Source of the DNA: Paenibacillus plantarum
GTDB taxonomy: Bacteria > Bacillota > Bacilli > Paenibacillales > NBRC-103111
Direction of reading: 5' to 3'
DNA: 64,000 nt
Assembly (NCBI RefSeq): GCF_013141695.1
Contig: NZ_WHNY01000060.1
Location: 124,001 to 188,000, forward strand
Shown here: positions 36,705 to 46,436 of the stretch, in pieces
Position numbering within the stretch: the stretch's first letter is position 1
How the letters are laid out: every line of letters begins with the position of its first letter
The notes under the pieces: model-generated
Database searches by the model: none
Seen by the model: the letters and a program-made list of their open reading frames with translations, nothing else
What the model was told of the DNA's origin: nothing
Position numbers and translations under genes: made by a program

Positions 36705-37625
36705 ATGCTTGCAAGTAAATTCATTAAAACCTTCAAAAGGAACGGCGCATTATTATTCCTGACTTTACCAATGGTTGTTTATGTATTCATATTCAATTAC
36801 CTTCCTATGGGTGGGATCATCGTTGCATTCAAAAATTATCGGTATGATCTTGGTATAATCCACAGCCACTGGGCAGGGCTCAATAATTTCAAATTTTTCT
36901 TTACTTCGCCTGATGCTTGGAGAATCACCATAAACACGCTTGGGTATAATGCCATGTTTATTATATTAGGGCTAATTATACCCGTAGCATTGGCTTTGGT
37001 GTTGTTTGAAATCCGCAACAGAACCATGCTTAAGGTTTATCAAACCATGATGTTTTTCCCTCATTTCTTATCATGGGTGGTCGTTGCTTTTATGGTCTAT
37101 GCATTTTTAAACCCGCTATCAGGGCTGCTGAATCAATGGTTTCAAATGGCAGGCTTTAATCCAATCGACTGGTACGTAAAATCCAATCCATGGGTAATAA
37201 TACTTCCGCTCGCTCAAATCTGGAAAACAGTCGGCATGTCGACGCTGATTTACTACGCATCATTAATGGGGATTGACAATGAATACTTTGAGGCTGCTGC
37301 CATTGAGGGTGCGAGCAAAGGGTATATTGCCTTGAAAATCACGTTGCCGTTTTTGTATCCCTTGATGATCATGCTGACAATCCTTGCAATTGGGCATATC
37401 TTTTATGCGGATTTCGGGCTTTTCTATCAATTGACAATGAACTCAACCATGCTATATTCGACGACAGACGTTATCGATACGTATGTATTTAGAGCACTAC
37501 GGGAAACGGGTAATATTGGAATGGCGAGTGCAGCAGACTTTTACAAGTCGTTCGTTGGTTTGTTCCTTGTTCTGACAACGAATTATATCGTTAGAAAACG
37601 CAGTCCGGAAAATGCTTTATTTTAA
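36705..37625 (+). CDS. LplB-type sugar ABC transporter permease
   Basis: This 306-residue inner-membrane permease has six helices and belongs to the LplB/UgpA class used for oligosaccharide import. Features: FKRNGALLFLTLPMVVYVFI at the N-terminus, PMGGIIVAFKNYRYDLG, and the EAA coupling loop near EAAAIEGASKGYIALKITLP. GGAGG precedes ATG. The YtcP-type partner follows after 27 bases. Its N-terminus is the closest local match to the fossil at 17346. It should form the pore with the next gene product; an ATPase is not encoded here and is presumably a shared MsmX-like protein elsewhere. Confidence 0.9.
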   Translation: MLASKFIKTFKRNGALLFLTLPMVVYVFIFNYLPMGGIIVAFKNYRYDLGIIHSHWAGLNNFKFFFTSPDAWRITINTLGYNAMFIILGLIIPVALALVLFEIRNRTMLKVYQTMMFFPHFLSWVVVAFMVYAFLNPLSGLLNQWFQMAGFNPIDWYVKSNPWVIILPLAQIWKTVGMSTLIYYASLMGIDNEYFEAAAIEGASKGYIALKITLPFLYPLMIMLTILAIGHIFYADFGLFYQLTMNSTMLYSTTDVIDTYVFRALRETGNIGMASAADFYKSFVGLFLVLTTNYIVRKRSPENALF

Positions 37626-37652
37626 ATCTAATCAAGAAAGGAGAGTGGACCC

Positions 37653-38546
37653 ATGCGTTCGAGTAAGCGCAATATATCCATTTATACAATAGCTATTCAT
37701 ACATTCCTTCTTGTGTTGTCTGCCCTGTTCGTTATACCACTCGGGGCAATTGTATCAATATCCATATCAAGTGAAACTGACATTATTGCTAATGGCTTCA
37801 AACTGATTCCAAGCGTTATCGACTTCACAGCATATGCCTATATTTTTGAAAATCCCAAAACGATATTGATGGCATACAAAGTGACGATCATTACTTCAGT
37901 CGCAGGTTTGGTTTTGTATCTGATCATGGCATCCATGATTGCCTTCGCTTTATCGAGAACCGATTTCTATTTCCGCAAGGTGATCAGCTTTTATCTATTT
38001 TTCACGATGCTCTTCAATGGCGGGCTTGTTCCGTTCTATATTCTGATCAATCAGTATCTTCACCTACGTGATACATATGCAGCCTTGATCATTCCATTAC
38101 TGGGAAACATTTGGTACATCTTTATTATTCGTACGTCATTTCAACAAATCCCGAGTGCGATTATTGATTCAGCTAAAATAGACGGTGCAGGGGAATTCCA
38201 AATTTTTGTCAGAATGATATTACCTTTATCCAAACCGGTATTGGCGACGATCGGGTTGCTACAACTGTTATCAAATTGGAATTCCTGGTTCCCGGCGCTG
38301 CTATTTGTTGATAATTCAGATTTATATCCGTTGCAATATATGCTGCAAACAATCTTGCGAAATGTGCAAGAGTTAACACAAAATATGGATAATAAACCAG
38401 CCTATCTGTTTGTGTCCCAACAGATCCCAACGGAATCCATGCGAATGGCTATGGCAATAGTCGCAATCGGTCCGATGATGTTTGTATTCCCATTCTTTCA
38501 AAAGTATTTTGTCAAGGGATTGACGGTAGGTTCAGTGAAAGGGTAG
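37653..38546 (+). CDS. YtcP-type sugar ABC transporter permease
   Basis: This 297-residue permease of the MalG/YtcP class has six membrane helices. The coupling loop IIDSAKIDGAGEFQIFVRMI and the C-terminal MFVFPFFQKYFVKGLTVGSV are typical, as is the FNGGLVPFYILINQ region. AGGAG precedes ATG 37653. It pairs with the LplB-like protein. A similar gene in the second sugar system lies at 42678. Confidence 0.9.
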   Translation: MRSSKRNISIYTIAIHTFLLVLSALFVIPLGAIVSISISSETDIIANGFKLIPSVIDFTAYAYIFENPKTILMAYKVTIITSVAGLVLYLIMASMIAFALSRTDFYFRKVISFYLFFTMLFNGGLVPFYILINQYLHLRDTYAALIIPLLGNIWYIFIIRTSFQQIPSAIIDSAKIDGAGEFQIFVRMILPLSKPVLATIGLLQLLSNWNSWFPALLFVDNSDLYPLQYMLQTILRNVQELTQNMDNKPAYLFVSQQIPTESMRMAMAIVAIGPMMFVFPFFQKYFVKGLTVGSVKG

Positions 38547-38641
38547 TTGTAGTTAATGACCTTATGGTTCTAATTGAAATATGCCTTATGGCAATTTCCT
38601 GTAGAATAGAGAACAAGAATTAAGAGGAGGCAGCGTAAACA

Positions 38642-40150
38642 ATGAGAATGGGGAAAAAGATGATGGCCGGTGCATTTGCAGGATTGATGATCATTTCGAT
38701 CATGCTTGCAGGCTGTACGAAGGAGAACACAAAAAGCGGGCAGAAGGAAACAGAAAAGCCGATCGAAACCGATCAGGCCGCAGTAAGTGCAACACCAACG
38801 TCATTACCAGAGGTCAAGCTGACATGGTACTTACGGGGTTCGAAGCCGAAAAATGCGGATTCCGTCATTGCCAAGGCAAATGAACTCACTAAAGCAAAAA
38901 TCAATGCAACAGTGGATTACAAGTTCGTGGAGCCGGGGGACTATGACCAGAAAATGCAGCTCATTATGGCCTCGGGAGAGTCGTACGATATTGCTTTTAC
39001 ATCCAACTGGTCGAACAATTATGTCGGCAACGTCGATAAAGGCGCTTATCTGGCACTTGATGATTATCTGGCCAAGTACCCTAAATTTAAGCAATCCATT
39101 CCGGTTAAAGTCTGGAACGGGGTCAAAGTGAACGGAAAAATCTACGGTATCTTCAACTATCAAATCTTGTCGTTGCCTACAGGCTTCGAGTTCCGAAAGG
39201 ACTTGATCCAAAAGTATAATATCAATTTGGACAATGTGAAAAAAGTAAGCGATCTTACCCCTATATTCGAACAAATCAAAGCGAAAGAGCCAGGAATCGT
39301 ACCTCTAAAATATGGGACTCCTAATACTTCATACTACACGGAATCAGGGTTCCCAGCCCTCGTAGAAACGTTTCAGATCGATACACAAACTTGGAAGGTC
39401 GGGGATTATCTGTGGACTTCAGACAACATGATGAAACATTATCAATTGATGCGGGAATGGTATCAGAAAGGTTTCTTCCCAGCCAACGTCGCGACGGCGT
39501 CGGAAGGAGACCAGGCACTAGAAAAATCCGGAAAATTATTCAGCCAATTTACAGGCTACAAGCCTGGAGTAGAAGCGGAGCTATCAGAGAAGCGGGGATA
39601 CGGCGTCGTGACGAAATCCTTAACCAAAGCGCCGTACGTAGGCAAGATGTACTCGACTGTGAGTGCAATCAGCAAGTCCTCGAAAAATCCCGAACGGGCA
39701 TTTATGCTGCTTGAAATGATCAATACGGACAAAGACTTGTACAACCTCATGACCTTCGGTATCGAGAATCAAGACTATAAGAAAACGGGTCCCTCCAGTA
39801 TTGAAAAAACACCTGATACCTATCAGTTCGACGCGTGGATGCTCGGCAACCAATTCAACGCATACTTGCTTCCTGGACAACCCAACGATGCATGGGCGCA
39901 AACGATGAAGCTGAATGAATCTGCCGAGGTTGATCCGCTAGCCGAATTCGCTTTCGATCGTACACCGGTACAAAACGAGATCGTGCAGATTAATGCGATC
40001 TATAAGGAATTCAACGTTATTCTTAAAAACGGGCTCGACGATCCGGACAAAATAGTGAAGTTGTTCAAGGAGAAGCTGAAACAAGCCGGGGAAGAAAAAG
40101 TTCGAAGCGAAATTCAAAAGCAACTCGACCAGTGGCTTAAAGGAAAATAA
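38642..40150 (+). CDS. Extracellular sugar-binding lipoprotein of the ABC system
   Basis: This 502-residue family-1-like solute-binding lipoprotein has a lipobox LAGC with Cys25. Binding-fold signs: VKLTWYLRGSKPKNADSVI, YDIAFTSNWSNNYVGNVDKG, GVKVNGKIYGIFNY and the C-terminal DUF3502-like segment (INAIYKEFNVILKNGLDDPD). It captures oligosaccharides for the two permeases upstream, which precede it by 95 bases. The segment around residues 335-420 is the part preserved in the fossil at 17474. AGGAGG lies 11 bases before ATG. Confidence 0.9.
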   Translation: MRMGKKMMAGAFAGLMIISIMLAGCTKENTKSGQKETEKPIETDQAAVSATPTSLPEVKLTWYLRGSKPKNADSVIAKANELTKAKINATVDYKFVEPGDYDQKMQLIMASGESYDIAFTSNWSNNYVGNVDKGAYLALDDYLAKYPKFKQSIPVKVWNGVKVNGKIYGIFNYQILSLPTGFEFRKDLIQKYNINLDNVKKVSDLTPIFEQIKAKEPGIVPLKYGTPNTSYYTESGFPALVETFQIDTQTWKVGDYLWTSDNMMKHYQLMREWYQKGFFPANVATASEGDQALEKSGKLFSQFTGYKPGVEAELSEKRGYGVVTKSLTKAPYVGKMYSTVSAISKSSKNPERAFMLLEMINTDKDLYNLMTFGIENQDYKKTGPSSIEKTPDTYQFDAWMLGNQFNAYLLPGQPNDAWAQTMKLNESAEVDPLAEFAFDRTPVQNEIVQINAIYKEFNVILKNGLDDPDKIVKLFKEKLKQAGEEKVRSEIQKQLDQWLKGK

Positions 40151-40165
40151 TTAAACGTAAAGCTG

Positions 40166-40225
40166 CGGCTTCCTTCAATGACAGGCTTATCCGATAGCCG
40201 GTATCATGAAGGAAGCCGATTTTCA
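40166..40225 (+). terminator. Terminator after the ABC operon
   Basis: CGGCTTCCTTCA pairs with TGAAGGAAGCCG around a 29-base loop that holds a smaller GGCTA-type helix, and is followed by ATTTTCATT. Confidence 0.75.
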
Positions 40226-40249
40226 TTGATTAAACAAACGATATGTAGG

Positions 40250-40372
40250 AGGAAGCTCATCATCAAATCGTTACTCTCTCATTGTTTGAAGCCTGAGCAA
40301 ATAAAGCTGGCTTATGATGGGTTGCTGCATCAGCCGGAATTGTATACTGGTGTTGTTCTCGATTGGCGTTAA
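40250..40372 (+). other. Unassigned short frame, probable gene stub
   Basis: After an AGGAGG at about 40247-40253 a frame without ATG reads SLLSHCLKPEQIKLAYDGLL and ends LDWR at TAA 40372. It may be the surviving end of a deleted gene or chance. No family recognised. Confidence 0.25.
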
Positions 40373-40435
40373 ATCTATGCATTTTAATCATATGTAGATC
40401 ATAAATAGGGTATGGATTAGACGGGAGAGATAATA

Positions 40436-41581
40436 ATGCAGCGGAAGATTAGCCCATTCTCCGATTATGCCATTCGTGGAGGGTTGGAAGGATTCGTTAA
40501 CAAACTTAAGTCAGGCTTAGAAATAACAATCGCCTTCATTGGGGGCTCAGTTACAGTTGGAGCCGGTGCCTCCGGTGAGGATCACACAAGCTACCGTTCA
40601 CTGATTTGCGAATATCTAAAGCGTAAATTCCCTCAAATTGCGTTTAACTTTATCAATGCGGGTATTGGCGGAACGGATTCTACCTTTGGAGCATACAGAC
40701 TTAAATCACAAATTTTTCAGGAGCTGGAAATTGACTTGCTGTTTGTAGAATTTGCTGTAAATGACAGCGGTAATCGAACAGAATCTATCCGCGCTATGGA
40801 AGGAATTGTTCGGCATTCAAGACGCCTTCATCCGATGATTGACATCATCTACCTTTACACACCTATTAAAACAGCAATAGAACTATTCAAAGTAAATGGA
40901 ATAACGCAGGAAAATATTTATAACCATGAAGAGGTAGCGGTCTATTATCAGCTGCCATCAGTTAATATTGCCAAGCAGATTTATCGGTTGATTGAAGCTG
41001 ATGAGTTAGTTTGGCATGACCTAAGCAGTGACGATGTGCATCCGAATGATGTCGGGCATGTGCTTTATGCGCATTACGTGGAAGCTTTTCTGGAAAAAGC
41101 TCTTTCCACTAGGTCATCAGTCATTCCTCATAGACCTGCACTCCCGTCACCAATGGATATACATTGCTATGAGTATGCGGATTTAGTTTCTCCTCGGGCT
41201 GTAATACATGCTGAGGGTTGGGAGATTGTCGAAGGCTGGATGGTTGAAGCAACTTGTAACTGGACTCCGCCAGCAGATGTATATGTGGGAAACGAGGCTG
41301 GAGCCAGCTTTCATTTTGAATTTCATGGAACAGCATTTGGTCTCTCGATGCTGGCAGGCATGGATACCGGCTCCATTGATTTTTCGCTGGATGGTGGTGA
41401 GTATCAATCCATACAGCTGTTTGACGAGTATTGTCTTGCCTTTTATCGGCCCAAAATTGTGCTGCTAGCTGATAGTCTAAGCCGGAACCATCATACAGTG
41501 GATATTAGAATTTCCCGTGAAAAAGATGAAGCTAGCACGGGCTATGCTGTTCGTATCTTAAATCTATTAATCAATCAATAA
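40436..41581 (+). CDS. SGNH/GDSL-type hydrolase (putative glycan esterase)
   Basis: This 381-residue protein has an SGNH hydrolase domain: block I AFIGGSVTVGAGASG (nucleophile Ser), block II NAGIGGTDS, block III VEFAVNDSGN (Asn) and block V DVHPNDVGHVLYAHY (Asp and His). A C-terminal beta-sandwich (about 245-380, FHGTAFGLSMLAGMDTGSI) looks carbohydrate-binding. There is no signal peptide, so it is probably cytoplasmic and removes acyl groups, such as acetyl, from imported oligosaccharides. GGGAGAG precedes ATG. It stands alone after the ABC operon terminator. Confidence 0.82.
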   Translation: MQRKISPFSDYAIRGGLEGFVNKLKSGLEITIAFIGGSVTVGAGASGEDHTSYRSLICEYLKRKFPQIAFNFINAGIGGTDSTFGAYRLKSQIFQELEIDLLFVEFAVNDSGNRTESIRAMEGIVRHSRRLHPMIDIIYLYTPIKTAIELFKVNGITQENIYNHEEVAVYYQLPSVNIAKQIYRLIEADELVWHDLSSDDVHPNDVGHVLYAHYVEAFLEKALSTRSSVIPHRPALPSPMDIHCYEYADLVSPRAVIHAEGWEIVEGWMVEATCNWTPPADVYVGNEAGASFHFEFHGTAFGLSMLAGMDTGSIDFSLDGGEYQSIQLFDEYCLAFYRPKIVLLADSLSRNHHTVDIRISREKDEASTGYAVRILNLLINQ

Positions 41582-41619
41582 CACCCAGAAAAAATAAATA
41601 TAAGAGGAGAAGTGCCATA

Positions 41620-41757
41620 TGGAGTGCAAGTGGAAAATGGGAATTGTTGGTGCTGGGGGGATTGCCACATGAGAGCATGCACCTGCATGGTCAGCCCATA
41701 AAGAAGTAAAGCTGACATCTGTCTGCGATAGACCTGGAGAAGGCGAAGCAATTCGCT
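41620..41757 (+). pseudogene. Gfo/Idh/MocA oxidoreductase, N-terminal stub
   Basis: ATG 41620 follows AGAGGAG. The frame encodes the NAD-binding start MGIVGAGGIAT, then TGA at 41671-41673 where a Gly codon (GGA) would be expected, then EHAPAWSAHKEVKLTSVCDR. Homology breaks off near 41757, where transposase-like sequence begins. The gene was thus truncated by an element that has itself decayed. It may once have oxidised or epimerised a sugar of the neighbouring pathway. Confidence 0.78.
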
Positions 41758-42353
41758 ATTCTTTGCTTACCTCGGACAAGAAGGTTACGGTGTCAACGTA
41801 AATCTGCGCGAGGGCAGCACGCACGTGCAAAAAGAGGCCGCCTTCTCCTACATAGCATTGAGTATAGTCGCCAACTGACAGACAAACCACTACTTGTTCG
41901 GATGGATGCTGGCAATGATGCCATCGGGAATTTGAATGTCTGCTTAAACGAACAGGTAAACTTCATCATTAAACGTAACCTGCGGCGTGAGTCACCGGAA
42001 GAGTGGCTAGCTATTGCTCAGCAGGACGGCATGTGCTGCGAAGAACGGGAAGGCAAGCGCGTCTATCTGGGCGCAATGACCTGGAATGACAAAAAGTTGG
42101 TACAGCCCATTCGAGCGGTTTACCATGTGACGGAGCGAACCATCGAAGCGGATGGGCAAATCCTGCTTACACCAACCGTAGATGCAGAGGTTTACTGGAC
42201 TACGCTTGTTTGCGAGTACGAACAGTGATCGAAAGCCTGATTTGGCTAGCCTCGCGGTTGGTTCAACATGCGATGGAAACCAAACTACATTTTAGTCGGT
42301 ATAGTCCCTGGTTCCCCACATTCCACAGGATTTACACGGCACTTTCCGTATGA
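41758..42353 (+). mobile_element. IS1380-like transposase relic
   Basis: Pieces of one transposase lie in shifting frames: FAYLGQEGYGVNVNLREGST near the start; the open segment from about 41893 with PLLVRMDAGNDAIGNLNVCL and VNFIIKRNLRRESPEEWLAI; and a C-terminal piece from 42228 reading LIWLASRLVQHAMETKLHFS to TGA 42351. The GND...FIIKRNLR signature is that of IS1380-family DDE transposases. Internal parts are deleted, and I could not place terminal inverted repeats. The bases from 42354 to about 42630 hold no clear gene and may include the element's end. Confidence 0.72.
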
Positions 42354-42629
42354 TTAGGCACCCCGTATTCAAGGTAAGGCGAGACTTCTCAAGATGGGGA
42401 GGTCTGTTTGCAATTGCGCATAAGGTTTCTTTTAGAACTGACCTTCTGTCATTTCTTGATAACGGCTGAGGAACGACCTTGGGAAGCCTACATTCCAAAA
42501 AGTTTCACGGATTCAGGTTTAGAAATGTACACCAATATATTCCTATAGTGTAAATTCATACCTTTCTACATGTCGATTGAAATAAGATCAGGCAAGTGTT
42601 GGACTGCTATGTTTGAGTCGTGAAATACA

Positions 42630-42660
42630 CAAAAAAAGAGCGGGAAACCGCTCCTTTTCA
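42630..42660 (-). terminator. Terminator of the second sugar ABC operon
   Basis: Read on the minus strand, GGAGCGG-TTT-CCGCTC is followed by T7. It lies 18 bases after the last permease stop. Confidence 0.9.
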
Positions 42661-42677
42661 TATTGTATAAACACCAA

Positions 42678-43553
42678 TCAACCTTTGATCGCACCGATCA
42701 TAACGCCTTTCACGAAATACTTTTGCAGGAAAGGGTAAAGGAATAGAATAGGCGCTGTGGCCACGATGATTGTCGCGTATTTGATCGTTTCTCCGATAGG
42801 CATCTTATCGTTCCCACCAACACCTGTCATCATCGATTCGGTACTGTTCGTGATCAAAATTTCTCGCAAAATGAGCTGTAGCGGGTAAAGGTCACGTGTT
42901 CGTAAATAAATCAAAGCGCTGAACCAAGCGTTCCAATGGGCAACTCCGTAGAAGAGAACCATCACTGCAACTACAGGCATCGAGAGCGGCAGAATGACGC
43001 GGAAAAGAATAGTGAAATCATTAGCACCGTCAAGCTTGGCGGACTCTTCCAAACTAATAGGCACACCTTGGAAGGCCGTACGCATAATAATCAAGTTGTA
43101 GGCACTCATGGCAGTTGGAATGAGGAGCGCCCAGCGGGTATCCACCATGCCTAAATCATTAATGAGCAGGTAGGTTGGAATTAAGCCGCCACTGAAAAAC
43201 ATGGTAAACACAATCATAAACATAACCGGGTTCTTCCACATGACGTCTTGCCTAGATAAGGCATAAGCACCAAAGGATGTCATGAGAATGTTCAACGAGG
43301 TACCGAGTATGACATACAGGATGGTATTCAGATAGCCGGTCATGATGGCGGGATTTTTAAACACCATGCTATAGGCTTCGAAATTTAAGCCCTTCGGGTA
43401 CCAGAGCAGCCCGCGCACCTGCACGACCCAAGCGGGATCACTTAATGAGGCGATAAGTACATATAGAAACGGATACAGGGTAACGAGTGATAGTAGGATC
43501 AATAACAAGGAATTTGAGATGTCAAAAATGCGTTCTCCCCAGCTTCTACTCAT
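42678..43553 (-). CDS. YtcP-type sugar ABC transporter permease (second system)
   Basis: This 291-residue MalG/YtcP-class permease has six helices. It shows the coupling loop LEESAKLDGANDFTILFRVI, the FFSGGLIPTYLLINDLG region and the C-terminus LYPFLQKYFVKGVMIGAIKG, closely matching the permease at 37653 in design. It is the last gene of a minus-strand operon: regulator, binding protein, LplB-like permease, then this gene, 18 bases after the permease. Confidence 0.92.
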   Translation of the reverse strand: MSRSWGERIFDISNSLLLILLSLVTLYPFLYVLIASLSDPAWVVQVRGLLWYPKGLNFEAYSMVFKNPAIMTGYLNTILYVILGTSLNILMTSFGAYALSRQDVMWKNPVMFMIVFTMFFSGGLIPTYLLINDLGMVDTRWALLIPTAMSAYNLIIMRTAFQGVPISLEESAKLDGANDFTILFRVILPLSMPVVAVMVLFYGVAHWNAWFSALIYLRTRDLYPLQLILREILITNSTESMMTGVGGNDKMPIGETIKYATIIVATAPILFLYPFLQKYFVKGVMIGAIKG

Positions 43554-43571
43554 GATGATTGGAGCCTCCTT

Positions 43572-44540
43572 TTACCAAAGCTTATTATCACTGGTGCGTC
43601 GGCTTAATGTATTGGCCAGAACGAGCAGCGTGAAGTTAATGAGAGAGTTGAAGAGCCCAACAGCGGAGCTGTAACTGAAGTTGGATTCGAGAATCCCTTT
43701 GCGATAGACGAAGGTACCGATAACATCGGCCGTTTCGTAGGTAGTTGGGTTGTAGAGAAGCAAGATTTTGTCGGCGCCGATAGTCATAAAATTTCCAATT
43801 TGCAAAATGAGCAGAATCACGATGGTAGACATGATACCCGGCAGGGTAATGTTGAACGTTTGCTGCCAGCGATTGGCACCATCGACTTTGGAAGCTTCAT
43901 ACAACGATGGATCAATGCCGGACATGGCAGACAGATAAATAATGGAGCCCCAGCCGATATTCTGCCAAATATTCGAGGATACATAGATGGAACGGAACCA
44001 GCCAGATTCTTGCAAGAAAGTAAGCGGCGTAAAGCCGAACCAAGAGCTAAGGATATTGTTAATTAATCCGTCACGTGCTAAGAAATCAACAAGCATTCCT
44101 GAGATCACGACGATGGATATAAAATGCGGCATATACGTAATCGTTTGGACGGCTCTTTTCAAAAATTTGCTGCGCAGCTCATTCAATAAAAGTGCCAGAA
44201 TAATCGAAGCAGGGAACGAAAACAGCAAATCATACGTGCTGATCAGCAATGTATTGCGTAAAATACGCCAGAAATAATAGCTGGAGAAGAAGTCTTGGAA
44301 ATGCTTAAACCCAACCCATGGACTATGAAAGATACCCAGTCCTGGCGCGTAGTCCTTGAAGGCAATTTGCAATCCATACATAGGCACGTAATAAAAAAGA
44401 ATATAATAAGCAACGACTGGCAGCAGCATGATGTACACATATTTATTCATTTTGGCATCGCGTATGAAGCGGTAAGAGAACTTGCTTTTGTCGACTGCCG
44501 GTTTCACGGAGCCTGTTTGTTCATTGAGTGCTGCGGGCAT
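43572..44540 (-). CDS. LplB-type sugar ABC transporter permease (second system)
   Basis: This 322-residue LplB-class permease has an N-terminal cytoplasmic tail, then six helices. Motifs: MYGLQIAFKDYAPGLG, the coupling loop PSLYEASKVDGANRWQQTFN, and the C-terminal NTLSRRTSDNKLW typical of LplB proteins. ATG 44540 with AAGGAGGGG upstream is preferred to an in-frame codon at 44585. It should pair with the following YtcP-like permease. No ATPase gene is present. Confidence 0.92.
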   Translation of the reverse strand: MPAALNEQTGSVKPAVDKSKFSYRFIRDAKMNKYVYIMLLPVVAYYILFYYVPMYGLQIAFKDYAPGLGIFHSPWVGFKHFQDFFSSYYFWRILRNTLLISTYDLLFSFPASIILALLLNELRSKFLKRAVQTITYMPHFISIVVISGMLVDFLARDGLINNILSSWFGFTPLTFLQESGWFRSIYVSSNIWQNIGWGSIIYLSAMSGIDPSLYEASKVDGANRWQQTFNITLPGIMSTIVILLILQIGNFMTIGADKILLLYNPTTYETADVIGTFVYRKGILESNFSYSSAVGLFNSLINFTLLVLANTLSRRTSDNKLW

Positions 44541-44648
44541 CACGGGCCCCTCCTTCAGGTATTGAGTCGGTAAAAATGGGTGCAAGAAGACGCCACACGG
44601 CGGGGGAGTCCTGCTCCCTCACCGTGAGTTAAGCGTCTAACGTCTCGG

Positions 44649-46289
44649 TTATTTGCGAGTATTGAAACGATCCAAGGCAGCTTGACGAGCTTTTACAGCT
44701 TCTTCAATGCCCATACTCTTCATGGTTTGCACATATTTATCGAAATTCTCAATCGGCTCGGCACCCATGACGAATTTATTGAACATTTCATCGCGGTACG
44801 TTTTCACGTCATTCATGATGGAAGCTGTTTTGGAACTCTCATCTGCGGTCAAGCTGACACCTGGCATTTGTTTGGAGTGATCTGCGTTTGCCCATGTTTT
44901 TTGAGCATCGCGTTGCGCTGGGATTGTGTAGTATTGCTCGATGTAGCGTTTATCTTGCACGAACGGTCCGTTCCAGCTAGCTTGGAAATATTTGGCCATC
45001 GCTTGAGGGACTGGCAATTTATCTGGATTGTTCATAATGAGATCGGTATATTTCGGATAACCATTGTCCATCTTGTAACTTTGGCCTTCAATACCGAAGT
45101 TCATCAACATAGCGCCTTCTTGACTATATTTGTAGTCGAGCCATTTGATGATTTCCTCAGGGTTCTTAGCTTTAGCCGAAACCGCAGCGCCATAGCCTGT
45201 GAAAGGCATTGTGTATTGGCCTAGGGAGGCTGGAGCGCCTTCCTTCAGCTTCGGATAAGGCACGCCCGATAAGGCGAAGGTTGGGGTCGTCGGTTGAACT
45301 AAGGATAAGTAACGGCCTAGACCGGAACCAGCATAGCCGGAGTAAGCACCCACTTGGCTATTCGTAATTTTGGCATCTTTCAACTTGGCATCCGTGATGC
45401 TCGCATAATCTTTATCAATTAAGCCGTCTTTGTACCAACGTGCCAATGTAGCAAGGAACTCTTTGTATTCCGGTTGGATCGGGCCGTATTTGGCTTTGCC
45501 TTTATCATTGTAGAAATCGGTCGTGATCCCCCAAGCCCCAACAAGCAGGTTGTTAGCATCAAAGTCGCCGCCTAAATTCATGTAGAAAGGGATTTCATCC
45601 TTCTTGCCATTCCCGTTTGGATCTTTATCCCGGAAAGCCGTTAATACGGTTTCCCATTCAGGAATCGTTGTCGGCGCTTTCAAACCTAATTTATCAAGCC
45701 AGTCTTGGCGGAAAATAGGTCCATTTACAACGCTGAGCAGCTCATCGCCAAGTAAGAATGGCATGACATAGATATTACCTTCATCGGTTGTAATCATTTT
45801 GCGGAACTCAGGGTGTTGCGCCAAAACTTTCGTTAAATTCGGTGCGTTTTTCTCGATAAGTTCATTTAAACGAAGGATTTGTTTCCCTTTAATAAGAGAA
45901 TCAGGGCTTTGCGGTAACGTAGCAAAATTATATTCGACAACGTCAGGCAAGCTGTTAGACGCTAGCATAATATTAAACTGATCTTTCTCCTGGCCTGTTG
46001 GCGGATGTTGGAAGTCAACCTTCGTACCAGTTCCCTTCTCGATTTCTTTATAAGCGGCCATTTCGTTATAGTTCTTCATGACAGCTGCGGCATTACCATT
46101 CATGGATACCCAGTATGTGAGGGAAGTAGGATACTTCACTCCTGGGTTTGCTGACGCCTTAGCGGATGTAGAAGCGCTTGAAGCGGCTGGAGAAGGTTTC
46201 GCTGTTTCACTGCTGCATCCAGCGATGAGGACTGAGAGTGCTGCTGCTGAGATCACGGTCAATTGCATTGTTCTTTTCTTTCTGTTCAT
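44649..46289 (-). CDS. Extracellular sugar-binding lipoprotein (second system)
   Basis: This 546-residue solute-binding lipoprotein has lipobox LIAGC with Cys25, followed by a Ser/Ala-rich linker. The typical fold segments are SLTYWVSMNGNAAAVMKNYN, NIMLASNSLPDVVEYNFATL, WETVLTAFRDKDPNGNGKKD (a calcium-loop-like DPNGNGKKDE) and the C-terminal FDKYVQTMKSMGIEEAVKAR. ATG 46289 has AGGAGGG. It sits 108 bases before the LplB-like gene. It is not closely similar to the binding protein at 38642, so the two systems probably take different sugars. Confidence 0.92.
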   Translation of the reverse strand: MNRKKRTMQLTVISAAALSVLIAGCSSETAKPSPAASSASTSAKASANPGVKYPTSLTYWVSMNGNAAAVMKNYNEMAAYKEIEKGTGTKVDFQHPPTGQEKDQFNIMLASNSLPDVVEYNFATLPQSPDSLIKGKQILRLNELIEKNAPNLTKVLAQHPEFRKMITTDEGNIYVMPFLLGDELLSVVNGPIFRQDWLDKLGLKAPTTIPEWETVLTAFRDKDPNGNGKKDEIPFYMNLGGDFDANNLLVGAWGITTDFYNDKGKAKYGPIQPEYKEFLATLARWYKDGLIDKDYASITDAKLKDAKITNSQVGAYSGYAGSGLGRYLSLVQPTTPTFALSGVPYPKLKEGAPASLGQYTMPFTGYGAAVSAKAKNPEEIIKWLDYKYSQEGAMLMNFGIEGQSYKMDNGYPKYTDLIMNNPDKLPVPQAMAKYFQASWNGPFVQDKRYIEQYYTIPAQRDAQKTWANADHSKQMPGVSLTADESSKTASIMNDVKTYRDEMFNKFVMGAEPIENFDKYVQTMKSMGIEEAVKARQAALDRFNTRK

Positions 46290-46436
46290 ACGTGTGTGAC
46301 CCTCCTGTACATATTGTTTTTGCGGTATCGTCGTCCGCAATTTCAATATAAAAGAACAGACTTTTGGTGCCTACAATACGTTCTAACGAAGGATAAACAC
46401 CGCTTCAGATCAAGGGTAAACCGTATTTCAGGGGGA

